A stretch of 64,000 nucleotides of DNA from a bacterium (GCA_030430165.1 JAUIGL010000021.1:1-64000), one strand, 5' to 3'. Numbered from the stretch's first letter, positions 52,080-61,882 are shown. Notes: generated by a model not told the origin, from the letters alone. A program made the numbers and translations.

Positions 52080-53417
52080 ATGAGGACTCTCCTTTCTCTG
52101 TTGGCGATCACGGTCTTGCCGCTAGTGGTCGGTTTTGCTGCCGGTCGGCTGTCATGTTGGACGTTCGCTCGCCCCGAGGGTGGAGTCGTCGGTTTCGCGC
52201 TGATCGTTGCGGCGTCGGTGACGCTCCCCGTCGCGCTTGGCGTGGCGACGGATGGTGTCGGGTTTTGGGACTCGCTGCAGTTCGGAGCTCTGTTCGCCGT
52301 CGGTGCGGTGAGCGGTCTCGGGTGGCTCACGGTGGAACGGGCGTCGCTGGCGCTGGCGGCGACGGTGTCGATCCTCGGACTCGGGTTTCTCGAGGTGATG
52401 TCGCGGGCTGTCCTGCCACCGCCGCCTGCGTTTCCGCTGAGCGATGGGGGGCCCCACTTGCTGCTTGCCGCAGCCCGCTCGGCAGCCGAGCGTACGGGAC
52501 TCGCCTTTTCCCACGCCGACCGCCTGGTCTGCTACTTGATCTACGGCGAGGGCGAGGCGCCGGTGATGCGCGCTTCCTATCCCGGCCACTGGCACAGACG
52601 CAGCGATGCCTCCGCCGCGATCTTGCACCTGGGAGACTCGATGGTTTACGGCGGATTGCGCGAGGGCCGGTTCACCACCGAGCTCAACCGCGTCGAGCCC
52701 GGGGTGGAGCACGTCAACGCGTCGATCGCCGGCACTGCGCCGGACGTCTATCTGGCCCTGCTCCAGCTGTTCCTCGACGGCGACCCGCTCGATGGGGTGG
52801 TGATGCATCTGACGCCGAACGACTACATCGATCTCGGCCATCACCGGTACTCCTGTGCCAACGACGATTCCCTGATGAAATACGACGAACAGGTGCAGCT
52901 GCGCGTGCACAAGGACGCCGAAGGCGGATGGTGCGATCGATTGGCGCGGGCGGTGCGGCGCAGCCCGCCCCCCTTCGTTCTGCGTGTCGGGATACGCAAC
53001 TCTTCGTTTGCCGCCCACGCGGCGGCGGCGATCGCCGCGTGGCAACAGGGGGCGGCAGACGTCGATCCGGAGCCCCGGATCGATCGAATCCTTGGCCGGG
53101 CCAGCTACGAGCTGGCGGCGCGTCGCATCCCGTTCGTCGTCAACGTATGGCGCGATCGCCGCAACGTCGAAGCCGGGACCAGTCGTCCCGACGACCCCGC
53201 CAACCGGTTTCTGGAGCTGGCGCGCCGGGCGGGGGTGCAGACCCTCGATACATGGGATTTGTTGTACGAGGCGGTTCACCGGGACGGCGTCGCCGTGTTC
53301 AGCAACTCCGCCGGCCCCACCGACATTCACTTCAGCGCGGATGGACACGCGCTGGTGGCCGAGTGGCTGCACCGCGAGCTGCCGGCGGCGTTCGCGCGTT
53401 CGGCGGCGGCCTACTGA
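52080..53417 (+). CDS. Membrane-anchored SGNH hydrolase-like protein
   Basis: 445 residues. About four hydrophobic segments occupy residues 1-120, then an SGNH-type domain: HLGDSMVYGG (block I, near residue 182), NASIAGTAPDVY, HLTPNDYIDLG (block III-like) and DIHFSADGHALVAEWL (block V Asp/His). The layout resembles membrane-bound acyltransferase-associated or alginate-acetylation-type SGNH proteins that acetylate or deacetylate envelope polymers. The gene is divergent from the GT-C operon and convergent (7-bp overlap of stops) with the aldo/keto reductase. Confidence 0.8.
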   Translation: MRTLLSLLAITVLPLVVGFAAGRLSCWTFARPEGGVVGFALIVAASVTLPVALGVATDGVGFWDSLQFGALFAVGAVSGLGWLTVERASLALAATVSILGLGFLEVMSRAVLPPPPAFPLSDGGPHLLLAAARSAAERTGLAFSHADRLVCYLIYGEGEAPVMRASYPGHWHRRSDASAAILHLGDSMVYGGLREGRFTTELNRVEPGVEHVNASIAGTAPDVYLALLQLFLDGDPLDGVVMHLTPNDYIDLGHHRYSCANDDSLMKYDEQVQLRVHKDAEGGWCDRLARAVRRSPPPFVLRVGIRNSSFAAHAAAAIAAWQQGAADVDPEPRIDRILGRASYELAARRIPFVVNVWRDRRNVEAGTSRPDDPANRFLELARRAGVQTLDTWDLLYEAVHRDGVAVFSNSAGPTDIHFSADGHALVAEWLHRELPAAFARSAAAY

Positions 53418-54367
53418 GCCACCCGCCAGCGGCGCGACTCGGCGTCGAGCCGATCGACGTCCGCTTGCGTGAGTGCGAGGTCGAGCGCGGCGGCGTTGGC
53501 GACGGCCTGCTGGCGGTTGCGGGCGCCGGCGATGGGAACGACGCCGTCCTGCCGCATCAGCCACGCCAGTGCCACCGCGGCGGGGGTGCAGTCGAGCCGT
53601 GCGGCGACGTCTCGTAGCGCGGCGACGACGGGCTCGGCGGCCTCGAGGTTTTCGGCGGCGAACCACGGAGTGTCGGCGCGTTTTCCGAGAGGAGGATTTG
53701 CCGCCGAGTACTTGCCGCTGAGCAGCCCCTGCTCGAGCGGGCTGTAAGCGAGGAGGCTGATGCCGAGCTCGCGGCAGGTTTCGAGCACGCCGTCGACTTC
53801 GGCAGCGCGGTAGAGGAGCGAGTAGCGCACTTGGTTGCTGGCCAGTGGAATGCCGTGCTTGGCGAGAGCCGCGTGTGCCTCGCGCATCTCGGTGGCGCTG
53901 TAGTTGCTGACGCCGACCGCGCCGATGCGACCGCTGGCGAAGGCCTCGGCGAGAACGTCCATGACCGGTCCGATCGGCGCCTCCTTCCGGTCGGCCCAAT
54001 GGATCTGGTACAGGTCGATCGAGGCGACGCCGAGTCGTCGCAGGCTTCCGGCGATCCCCTTGGCGACGGCCGCCGCGCCGCCGCGTCCGGCGAGCGGCGC
54101 GTACTTGGTCGCCAGCCGGACCCGCGCTCCCGACTTGCGCACCAGGGCGCCGAGGATTTGTTCGCCCTTGCCCCAGGCGTAGGCCTCGGCGGTGTCGAAG
54201 AAGTCGATGCCCGCCTCGAGGCTGGCGGAAAATGCGTCGACTACGTCGCTGGCCCCGTACTCGTGGCCGTAGCGCCAGTACTCTTCGTCGCCCCATGCCC
54301 AGCAGCCGACGCCGAGTGGTTTGATCTCGATCGGAGTTTGTCCGAGCCTGTGCGTCGCCCCTGGCAT
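53411..54367 (-). CDS. Aldo/keto reductase
   Basis: 318 residues from ATG 54367; the TTG at 54403 is an alternative start. The (beta/alpha)8 AKR signature is present: GVGCWAWGDEEYW, DTAEAYAWGKGE (catalytic Asp and Tyr), LATKYAPL (Lys), YQIHWAD (His), GVSNYSATEM and the cofactor-binding IAGARNRQQ. It should reduce carbonyls or oxidise alcohols with NADP(H). Substrate unknown. It sits 60 bp downstream of the P450 in the same direction, so the two may handle the same compound. Confidence 0.93.
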   Translation of the reverse strand: MPGATHRLGQTPIEIKPLGVGCWAWGDEEYWRYGHEYGASDVVDAFSASLEAGIDFFDTAEAYAWGKGEQILGALVRKSGARVRLATKYAPLAGRGGAAAVAKGIAGSLRRLGVASIDLYQIHWADRKEAPIGPVMDVLAEAFASGRIGAVGVSNYSATEMREAHAALAKHGIPLASNQVRYSLLYRAAEVDGVLETCRELGISLLAYSPLEQGLLSGKYSAANPPLGKRADTPWFAAENLEAAEPVVAALRDVAARLDCTPAAVALAWLMRQDGVVPIAGARNRQQAVANAAALDLALTQADVDRLDAESRRWRVAQ

Positions 54368-54427
54368 GCCGCCGGTATCGCCAACCCGGGCGTGGATGTC
54401 CAACCGCGGCGTCTGTGCGGCCCGCGG

Positions 54428-55723
54428 TCAGGCTCTGCGCTGGTAGCGAGCCCTGCAGGGGCGGTCGGCGCGGGCGATGCCGCCGATCTGGTGGCGCAGC
54501 GGACGCGGCGTGTCGAAGCGAGGCTCGATGGCAAAGCGGCTGAGCAGGCCGTGGGTGAAGCGGATGATCGTTTCCAGCGAGAAGTGCATCGCCGGGCAGG
54601 TGTGGAGCCCGTGACCGAAGGTGGTCACCAGTGACTTCTCGGCCAGCTCCGGAACGCGTGCAAAGCGGCGGTTCACATAGTTGCTCGGCTCGAAGCGGTC
54701 GAGCTCGGAGGCGCTGGTGGTGTTGGTCAGCGGCAACATGGTGGCGACGAACGCTCCGGGCGCCAGCCGGTAGGACGCGGTCTCGTCGGCGATCGTCGCC
54801 TCTGCCACCGCGCGTCGCAGGACGATCGACCGCTGGTGCAGGCGGATGCTCTCGAGCGCGCACTGCTCGATCCGGTCGCGGTCGCCGGCTGCCGCCGCCG
54901 CGGACAGCTCGCCGTCGTCGAGCACGTGGACGATCGTCCAGGCTGCCGCGGCGTAGAGGTTGGACATCGACGCCATGTGAACCAGCACCGCGTCGCGGGC
55001 TACGCCGATCTCGCGCTTCGGCGAGGGCTCGTCGCGCCAGGCCGCGCAGATCCGGTCGAAGAGGTCGTCTCGCCCGGCCGTCCGGCGGGCGACGATCTCG
55101 CTGTAGATCTCCTCCAGCTGGCGCAGGGCGCGGCGCTCGGCGCGCTTGCGGGTGAGGTGCGTCCACAAGCCCCGGTGCGGGCGGACGAAGGACTCGGCGC
55201 TGTCGAGGCGGTCGAGAGCGGCTGCCGCTGCCGCGAAGGCGTCCTCGGAGTCGATCCCGCCCCAGCAGGCCAGGCCGACGCGGTGGCCGAGGCGCCTTGT
55301 CAGGGCGAAGAGCTCTACCTCTCCGGAGCTGCCCAGCCGGTCGAGCTCGCTATCGATCGCCTGCTCCAGTTGGCGCAGGTAGTGGCGTACGTCGTCGCCG
55401 GAGAAGAGCTGGTGGGGCAGGGTGCGACGGCCGGCAAACAGCTCCGCTGGGACCTTGTGGCTGAGCAGAGCGTAGTCGGCCAGTCCCTTGCTGAGCTCGG
55501 CCTCGGGGGCGGCCCACAGGTTGGCGACGCCGAGCGGCGAGAACAGGAAGAGAAGGTCGTAGCCGAGGGCCCGCAGGGCGAAGGTGTCGCCGTGTCGGGC
55601 TCGGCAGCGAGTCAGGTAGGCCACCGGGTCGCGCAGCAGCGCCAGTCCCGAGCCGACAGCCGGCAGCCAGCTGCGCTGCAGCGGCGGTGGCGGGTCGAAC
55701 GCCCTCATCCCCCGGTTTTTCAT
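54428..55723 (-). CDS. Cytochrome P450 with atypical I-helix
   Basis: 431 residues from ATG 55723; the frame opens further upstream without a better start. The haem-binding loop FGHGLHTCPA carries the Cys ligand, with Ala in place of the usual final Gly. The ExxR pair is ESIR. The I-helix segment reads MASMSNLYAAAAW, lacking the usual acid-Thr pair of monooxygenases, which recalls CYP7/CYP8-type or rearrangement P450s and could mean non-hydroxylating chemistry (inference). No membrane anchor. It diverges from the radical SAM gene at 55886 across 162 bp and precedes the aldo/keto reductase. Confidence 0.92.
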   Translation of the reverse strand: MKNRGMRAFDPPPPLQRSWLPAVGSGLALLRDPVAYLTRCRARHGDTFALRALGYDLLFLFSPLGVANLWAAPEAELSKGLADYALLSHKVPAELFAGRRTLPHQLFSGDDVRHYLRQLEQAIDSELDRLGSSGEVELFALTRRLGHRVGLACWGGIDSEDAFAAAAAALDRLDSAESFVRPHRGLWTHLTRKRAERRALRQLEEIYSEIVARRTAGRDDLFDRICAAWRDEPSPKREIGVARDAVLVHMASMSNLYAAAAWTIVHVLDDGELSAAAAAGDRDRIEQCALESIRLHQRSIVLRRAVAEATIADETASYRLAPGAFVATMLPLTNTTSASELDRFEPSNYVNRRFARVPELAEKSLVTTFGHGLHTCPAMHFSLETIIRFTHGLLSRFAIEPRFDTPRPLRHQIGGIARADRPCRARYQRRA

Positions 55724-55885
55724 CGTGCCGCCGCTAACCGCCCTCGGCCCGCCGGCGCTCCTTCGCGCCTGGTCTCTCGGGCGGGCATCGCCACAGGGTA
55801 TTGCGATGTGATGGGGTCTGTCCACGCAGAAAACACCGTTTTCCTTGCTATTTCGTCGCCGCTTGATCTAGCCTCTTCTTTGGCC

Positions 55886-57586
55886 ATGTCTGTCCACATC
55901 AACATCACCGAGGAGGATCGGCGCTCCGCGGCGACGGTGACGTCGTCCGGCTCCGGGCACCGTTTCGAGATCCAGCTCGGCCACCTTTGCAACAACCGTT
56001 GCGTGTTCTGCTCGAGCGGGCAGCTCACCGCGATGAAGCTGGCGCGGCCGGTGCCGCTGGAGCCCATCGTCGAAGCTCTCGAAGAGGCGCGCGCCGCGGG
56101 CGCGACCCATCTGACCTTCCTCGGCGGTGAGCCGACCATCCACAAGCGTTTTCTCGACGCCTTGGCAAAAGCGGTCGAGCTCGGCTTCGAGCACATCGTC
56201 ATCTTCACCAACGGCGTGATGTTCCCGCACCCCGGGTTCATCGACAAGGTCGTCGCGCTGGGCAACTTCGAGTGGCGCATCTCGATCCAGGGCGCGACCG
56301 AGGAAGCGCACGTCGCGGCGACGGAGCGACCGCAGTCGTTCCAGCGGATCGTTCACGGGCTCGGCGAGCTGCGTGAGCGCGGTCAGTTGGTGACCACCAA
56401 CATGTGCGTCAACGAGCGCAGCTATCGTTCGCTGCCGCACTATCCGGAGCTGCTGAAGAAGTACGGGGTGCGCCAGTTGCACGTCGACATCGTGCGGCCG
56501 GAGAGCACCGGCGAGCGCAACGAAGCCTACTTGCGCGAGATCATGCCGCGCTACTCCGACATGGCGCCGTACTACGACGGGATGTTGGCCGGCTTCGAAG
56601 AGTGGGATCCGGACTTCGACGTCAATGTCGGCAATCTGCCGTACTGCGTCATGCCGAAGTGGGGATCGCGCGTCCACCACGGCGGTCAGGAGACCGTGAC
56701 CAAGTCCTCGGATGGCCAGGGCCTCGAGGACGAGATGAACAAGTACGAGTGGCAGGCATCGCTGCGCACGCACCTTCCGAGGTGCGAGCAGTGCGTGTTT
56801 CGCTCGCGCTGCACCGGTATCTTCCGAGTCTACCTCGACCTCCACGGCGACGAGGAGTTTCAGCCGGTGACTCGCGAGAAGCTACTCGAGTTGGATCCCG
56901 AGCGCCTCAACTTCGTGCTGCTCGCCGAGCCCGCCCTGGCGCCGTTGCGCGCCGCGCTGGCCGACGGCTCTCTGCCGCAAGAGTGGCGTCTGCGCCAGGA
57001 GATCACCGAGGATCGCCGCCGCCAGGTGGAGATGGACTTCGTCCACAGCAGCGGCGAGCCGGTTCGCGTGCGTTTCTGCAGGCCCGGCACGGTCGCCAAC
57101 CCGGTGGTTCGCAGTGATTCGTACGACGTCGAGGTGATTGCCGAGCTGAGCACGCCGGTCGAGGCGTTGCGCGGTTTGGTCGACTGGCTCTTCGCTCGCC
57201 TCCAGGCGGTGGATACGGAGTCGCCCGAGCTCGCCGCCGACGCCATCGAGCGCTCGGTGAGTCGAGCGGTCTTCTCCAAGGGCCGCCGGCGGGTCGAGCT
57301 GCTCGCGGGTCGCGTCCAGCAGCGCTTTGCGTTGCCGGGCTGGGACATCGAGCGCTTGAGCTGGCCGAGCGACAACACCGGCGAAGTGGTTGCGCGCGGG
57401 CCGAACGGCGCCCGCGTCGGCCTTCACTTCAATCTGGGAATCCGTGGCAACCGCGCCCAGGTCGGCGTCGATTTCGACGTCGACGAAGCCACCGATCGCG
57501 AGATTCTCCAACCGGCGGTCGACCACCTCGTCTCGCTGCTGCGCGAGACACGGCCTTCGGCGCCGGCTGCTGCGGCTGCTCGATAG
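55886..57586 (+). CDS. Radical SAM protein with long C-terminal extension (CNNRCVFC)
   Basis: 566 residues from ATG 55886; ATG 55811 would add 25 residues, and the open frame before that is antisense to the P450. CNNRCVFC is at 35-42, LGGEPTIHKR at ~81-90. An auxiliary Cys group CEQCVFRSRCTG lies near 295. The C-terminal ~230 residues (from ~335) form a separate domain with no Cys cluster apart from one (VRFCRPGTV); no family recognised. The barrel is like those in the 5246-13504 block, so it may belong to the same pathway although 42 kb away. The membrane protein at 57590 starts 3 bp after its stop. Confidence 0.86.
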   Translation: MSVHINITEEDRRSAATVTSSGSGHRFEIQLGHLCNNRCVFCSSGQLTAMKLARPVPLEPIVEALEEARAAGATHLTFLGGEPTIHKRFLDALAKAVELGFEHIVIFTNGVMFPHPGFIDKVVALGNFEWRISIQGATEEAHVAATERPQSFQRIVHGLGELRERGQLVTTNMCVNERSYRSLPHYPELLKKYGVRQLHVDIVRPESTGERNEAYLREIMPRYSDMAPYYDGMLAGFEEWDPDFDVNVGNLPYCVMPKWGSRVHHGGQETVTKSSDGQGLEDEMNKYEWQASLRTHLPRCEQCVFRSRCTGIFRVYLDLHGDEEFQPVTREKLLELDPERLNFVLLAEPALAPLRAALADGSLPQEWRLRQEITEDRRRQVEMDFVHSSGEPVRVRFCRPGTVANPVVRSDSYDVEVIAELSTPVEALRGLVDWLFARLQAVDTESPELAADAIERSVSRAVFSKGRRRVELLAGRVQQRFALPGWDIERLSWPSDNTGEVVARGPNGARVGLHFNLGIRGNRAQVGVDFDVDEATDREILQPAVDHLVSLLRETRPSAPAAAAAR

Positions 57587-57589
57587 GGT

Positions 57590-59221
57590 GTGGGCAGGTC
57601 GGGCGCGGTCGACCGGGAATCCGCGCTTCTCGGTATTCTCGTAGTCCTCGCGGCCAACGGAGTCTACCTTTCCGGTCTGACCTCCGTGATCGATCCCGGC
57701 GGATCGATGGACCCCCTCTACATCCGCCGCTCGCAGCTGCCGGTCGCTCAGATCCTCGACGGCAGCCCCGCCTGGGGTCCACTCTATGCGCTGTGGCTCA
57801 AGCTGCTCGGGACATTCTGGGCGGATCCGCTCGATGTGTTTGCGGCCAACGTCTGCTTGATCTCGGTCGCTCTCACCTCGCTCACGTTCGTCTATTTGAT
57901 CCTGGCGACGCAGCGCGCTCTGTTGGCGACCGCCGTCGCCCTGCTGGTGCTGGTTTCGGACCTAAACGTCCCGCTCGAGAGCAACGCCTACGCGCTCGCC
58001 TGGATCGTCGTGTTGGCCGCCCTTTGCGTTGCCGAGGGCGCCGGCTCGCGCGCCGGGCGAGCGCTGGTCGTGTCCGTCGGTGCGATGCTCGCGTCCTATG
58101 CCAGGCCCGAGCTCTATCTGGCTGCGTGGCTCCTGCTCGGCTTCGCCGTGTATCGCGCCGCTGGCGACTCGGCGACCGAACGCCGCCAGCTGTTTCGCGC
58201 CGCCGCGGTGGTTGGGCTCGCCGCGGTGTTGCTCGGGGGGTGGCTCGGCACGCCGCTGTTCAGTCCGTACCATGCGAACGACCGACTCTTCGCGGCGTTC
58301 CGCGAGCACTTCGCCTGGAACTGGAACCAGTGGAACGGCGAGTGGCTTTCGTTCGGCGTCGGTTGGAGCCGGGAGTTCGGCGCCGCCGCATCACTCGCTG
58401 AGGCGTTCGCGGCGAATCCGCAGACGTTTCTCCGCCACCTTGCGGACAATCTGGTCGGCGCAATCGTCGGCCTGGGCGGCGCGAGCTTTGCGCACTTCCC
58501 GATTCTATTGCCGCCGGCGCAGAGCTGGGCGGCCGGTGTCGAGAGCGTCGCCGTCGGGCTGGGAGCGTTGGCCGCAATGCTTGGTGTCGCGGTGTCGCGG
58601 GAGGCGCGCGCGCAGGCGCTTGCGCGGTTCGGCGACCGCGCGGTGCTGCTCCTGCTGGTTGCGTTGCCGCCCCTGCTGTCGGCCGTGCTGGTCTACCCGC
58701 GCAGCCGCTATCTGATGATTCCCGGCATGGCGGTACTCCTCGCCAGCAGCTTCGCCGCGGCGACTCTGTTGCCCGAGCACGCGTCGCGCGGCCGCGCTTG
58801 GCCGCTTCTGGTCGCCGCGCTTCTGGTCGCGGCTGTGCCGTCGCCGTTCGCGCTACCGCCCAACGTCGAGGCGCGCCGCGACGTCACCAACGCCGTCAGG
58901 CGTATTCGCGACCTCGGGCTCGAGCCGCCGGTGCGGGTGCTGACGATCACCGACGGGATCGCCGATCTGCTCGGCGAGGGCTTCGAGGGAGTTCGCGTGT
59001 GGGAGCGCGGCGATCTCTCCCTCGAGCGCTACATCGACGCACAGCGGATCGATGTGATCGTCACGACCGAGCGCGGGCGCAAGAGCTTCATCGTCGACGA
59101 CCCGTACTGGGATCGCGTGCAGCTGGAGCCGCGGTCGACTGGCTTCGAAGCTCTGCCGAGCTCCGGCAACGCGCGGGTTTGGGTAAGCGTCGCGCGTCTC
59201 GCTGGCGGGCCGCCGCAGTGA
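57590..59221 (+). CDS. Polytopic membrane protein, PMT/ArnT-like
   Basis: 543 residues from GTG 57590, 3 bp after the radical SAM gene. About ten to eleven hydrophobic segments span residues 10-430, followed by a ~110-residue soluble tail (PPVRVLTITDGIADLLG, IDVIVTTERGRKSF). The first loop has DPGGSMDPLYIRRSQ, reminiscent of GT-C first loops, but clear catalytic residues cannot be assigned. Tight coupling to a radical SAM enzyme is notable: it could glycosylate or transport the modified product (inference). An alternative is an unrelated O-antigen-ligase-type protein. Confidence 0.75.
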   Translation: MGRSGAVDRESALLGILVVLAANGVYLSGLTSVIDPGGSMDPLYIRRSQLPVAQILDGSPAWGPLYALWLKLLGTFWADPLDVFAANVCLISVALTSLTFVYLILATQRALLATAVALLVLVSDLNVPLESNAYALAWIVVLAALCVAEGAGSRAGRALVVSVGAMLASYARPELYLAAWLLLGFAVYRAAGDSATERRQLFRAAAVVGLAAVLLGGWLGTPLFSPYHANDRLFAAFREHFAWNWNQWNGEWLSFGVGWSREFGAAASLAEAFAANPQTFLRHLADNLVGAIVGLGGASFAHFPILLPPAQSWAAGVESVAVGLGALAAMLGVAVSREARAQALARFGDRAVLLLLVALPPLLSAVLVYPRSRYLMIPGMAVLLASSFAAATLLPEHASRGRAWPLLVAALLVAAVPSPFALPPNVEARRDVTNAVRRIRDLGLEPPVRVLTITDGIADLLGEGFEGVRVWERGDLSLERYIDAQRIDVIVTTERGRKSFIVDDPYWDRVQLEPRSTGFEALPSSGNARVWVSVARLAGGPPQ

Positions 59222-59252
59222 TTCGCTAGCGGTGTGATCAGGACTTGCGTGG

Positions 59253-61256
59253 CTAGCGACCCGCTTTTCTCAGGGTGCGCAGGGCCGACTCGAGTCCTTC
59301 GATCACTGCGGTACGCTCGCTCGTTTCGCCGCCATCTCCCGAGATCCGCTCGAGCTCATCGAGATCGATCAGCAGATCCACTCCGCGGGCTCTGGTGCGA
59401 ATGACGCGCTCCGCGACCGCCGGGTCCTGGTAGTCGCGGACTACGCGATAGGGGACGACCTCGCGCGGAATCCCCTTGAGTTGCACAGGTGTGCCTGGTT
59501 CCGCCCTGACGAGGTCCTTGGTCAGCGCCCATGTTTCGTGGGACAGGGTAATCCCACCGGGCTCGGTAATTCCCTCCAGGCGATTGGCCAGGTTCACGGT
59601 CTGGCCGATGATCGTATAGTCCAAGTGCTGGTCGCTGCCGAAGTTGCCGACGTCGCAGAAGCCGGTGTGGATGCCGATCCGGCACTGCAGTGGCTGATCG
59701 TGGCCGGCGCTGCTCCACTCGTCCGCCAGCTCGCTCATCCGCCTCTGCATCGCCAGGGCCATGCGGACGCACGCCTGCGCGTCGGCGACGACTCCGTCGC
59801 TCTCCGGGTCGCCGAAAAAGGCCATGATTCCGTCACCGATGTACTTGTCGATGGTCGCGCCGTGCTCGAGCGCGATCCTGGTCATCTCCGTGAGATAGTT
59901 GTTCAACACCGCGGCGGTCTCCTCGGGCTCGAGCGCGGAGCTGACCAGCGTGAAGCCCACCAGATCGGAGAAGAACACCGTGAGCTTCTTGCGTTTGGCG
60001 CGCACCTGGACTTCGGTGCGGCCGCGAAAGATCGAGCTGTAGACCTGGGGGGAGAGATACTTGCCCAGCTTTGCGGGCATCGCCTCGAGATCGGCCGTCT
60101 TCTCGGCGAGAGCACGGGCGTTTTCCTTGAATACCCGGACGGTCCGGGCCATCTCTCCAACTTCGTCGCGGCGATCGGTGTGCGAAACGATGGCCTCGTT
60201 GTTGCCGCTGCTGATCTCGTCCATGACGTCGCGCAGCTCGCGGATGGGTCGTGCGATCGCCCGGTCGGCGAAAGCCGTGACCCCGGCAGCGAGTCCGAGG
60301 GCGAGGAGCAGCGTCAGCAGGACGAGGCGTTGATTGGTTTGCACGCGTTGCTGGACAGCGGCGAGGCTCGTGTGGGTGCGTTCCTGAGATGATTGCGCCA
60401 GATCTTCGACGAGCGACTCCAGCTCGGCGAAATCGCTGGCCATTTCGTCGACGACGCTGGTGACTGCGCGCTTTTCGGCCGGGTCGAATCCTTCGATGAT
60501 CTCGGTCGCTCCGCGTCGTAGGCCCTCGAACAGCGAGGCGACGCGATTCAGGCCCTCCTCCGTGTCTGGATCGGACGACAGGCTGCGCGCTTCCGCGAGC
60601 TGCAGCTCGAAGGTCTCCGCTTCACTGGTGAAGCTGCGCGCGTCGGCGACGCCGTCGAGGTACTCGTACAATGCGCGGCGCATCGACTCGGCCGCGGCAA
60701 TGAGCTCGGAGTAGACGACTTCGCGGCGCAGCAGACCCGCCAGTATTTCGTCCGAGTCCGCGGTCCCCAGCGCGAGCTCGGTCACGCGAATGTGGTCGAG
60801 CAGTGGCTCCAGTGGACCGCTGAATCGTCGCTCGAGGTTGGCCATCCGCTCGCGCGCCCAGCGCTCTCGATTCGGGTCGTAGTCGTCGAACAACCGCGAG
60901 CGCGCGTTGTCGTCGATGCGCGCCATCAGCCTGCCGATTTGCGCGACGCGATGGTCGTGCGGGGAACTCGACTCGAGCTCGGCGTAGAGACGTGTGAATT
61001 TTTCGTAGGTCGCCGAGTACTGCTCGCGTTTGCCGGGCTCGCCGCGCGCGTAGTCGAGGACGTCGACGTTCATGTCGCTGATGACGTCGAGCAGCGAGGT
61101 TGCGTGCAGCGTGGTCGGAAAGGAGTACTCGCCGACGCGTCGGATCTCTTCGCCGGCGTCGTGGCTCAGCTGCTGCGCGAGAAGAGCGACGGCGACGAAG
61201 AGCACGATGATGGCGCCGAGCGCGAGTGCGAGCTTTCCCTGGATGCGCAGCGCCAT
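59253..61256 (-). CDS. Class III adenylate/guanylate cyclase with sensor and HAMP domains
   Basis: 667 residues. TM1 at ~9-28, a helical extracytoplasmic sensor (~29-310), TM2 at ~312-332 (LVLLTLLLALGLAAGVTAF, shown in part), HAMP (IARPIRELRDVMDEISSGN), then a cyclase domain from ~435. Metal-binding Asp occur in VFFSDLVGFT and DKYIGDGIMAFFG; IIGQTVNLANRLE is a further family block. It should make a cyclic nucleotide in response to an envelope signal. No cognate receptor lies in the window. The gene is monocistronic, convergent with the membrane protein at 57590. Confidence 0.92.
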   Translation of the reverse strand: MALRIQGKLALALGAIIVLFVAVALLAQQLSHDAGEEIRRVGEYSFPTTLHATSLLDVISDMNVDVLDYARGEPGKREQYSATYEKFTRLYAELESSSPHDHRVAQIGRLMARIDDNARSRLFDDYDPNRERWARERMANLERRFSGPLEPLLDHIRVTELALGTADSDEILAGLLRREVVYSELIAAAESMRRALYEYLDGVADARSFTSEAETFELQLAEARSLSSDPDTEEGLNRVASLFEGLRRGATEIIEGFDPAEKRAVTSVVDEMASDFAELESLVEDLAQSSQERTHTSLAAVQQRVQTNQRLVLLTLLLALGLAAGVTAFADRAIARPIRELRDVMDEISSGNNEAIVSHTDRRDEVGEMARTVRVFKENARALAEKTADLEAMPAKLGKYLSPQVYSSIFRGRTEVQVRAKRKKLTVFFSDLVGFTLVSSALEPEETAAVLNNYLTEMTRIALEHGATIDKYIGDGIMAFFGDPESDGVVADAQACVRMALAMQRRMSELADEWSSAGHDQPLQCRIGIHTGFCDVGNFGSDQHLDYTIIGQTVNLANRLEGITEPGGITLSHETWALTKDLVRAEPGTPVQLKGIPREVVPYRVVRDYQDPAVAERVIRTRARGVDLLIDLDELERISGDGGETSERTAVIEGLESALRTLRKAGR

Positions 61257-61549
61257 CTTGCCTCTCTTCCGTCGAGTGTGAGCACCGCGACCGCGCGGTC
61301 TTGGGGAACGCTCCGAACCAGTCGGGTTGGCCCTGCCTCGCGTTGCGGCGTGGGATACTTGGGCGAGCCGAGATTATTGCCCGCGAGGGGCTCCGCGATC
61401 CACTGCTCTCACGAGATCTCCTGGCCCGAGCCGCGGCGGCGGCACGGAGCGGCAGTCGCCAGCACCTCGAGACGGGGCCCCTGTCGGCGCGGCTACGCGA
61501 TCCCGAGAGACCGAACGTTCTGCCGAGCTGTCGCGCGAGAGCTACGGCT

Positions 61550-61882
61550 TCAGTGAAGCTCGGTGATGGAGCCGACGATGCCGGTCGGGCCGTTGGCGAC
61601 GTCGGTCGCGGAGGAGAGCTGGCCGGTGGCAGTCGGGGTCATGCTGCACGGTACCTCGAGCTCGTCGGCGTCGCCCAGGTGCCATCCTTCGAGGCGCGGC
61701 GCGAGGACGAAGTAGCGGTACTCGGTTCCGCCGAACTCGACCGGTTGCTCGAGCTCGACCAGCCACCGCTCGCCTTCACGGCGATCGATCGAAGCAGGCA
61801 GGGAAGCCCAGTGCAGAGCCTCTCCCATCGCCCAGGGCTTGCTGAGGTGCAGTACGACTTTCGAGCTCTCTTCAGTAATCAT
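61550..61882 (-). CDS. Hypothetical small protein
   Basis: 110 residues from ATG 61882, which has GGAG at good spacing; the frame opens at 61945 but the upstream part lacks a ribosome site. The protein is beta-rich (VVLHLSKPWAMG, EYRYFVLAPRLEGW) with one Cys (LEVPCSMTP) and no signal peptide or catalytic motif. No family recognised. Flanks are a 293-bp gap (61257-61549) in which I see nothing, and a 200-bp gap upstream. Confidence 0.65.
   Translation of the reverse strand: MITEESSKVVLHLSKPWAMGEALHWASLPASIDRREGERWLVELEQPVEFGGTEYRYFVLAPRLEGWHLGDADELEVPCSMTPTATGQLSSATDVANGPTGIVGSITELH

Noticed and set aside
52152..55166. 1004-codon minus-strand open frame
   Set aside because: Overlaps clear SGNH, aldo/keto reductase and P450 genes in other frames; Arg/Ala-rich with no motif.
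54836..55885. Long upstream extension of the radical SAM gene at 55886
   Set aside because: Antisense to the P450 and without motifs; radical SAM signatures begin only after 55886.
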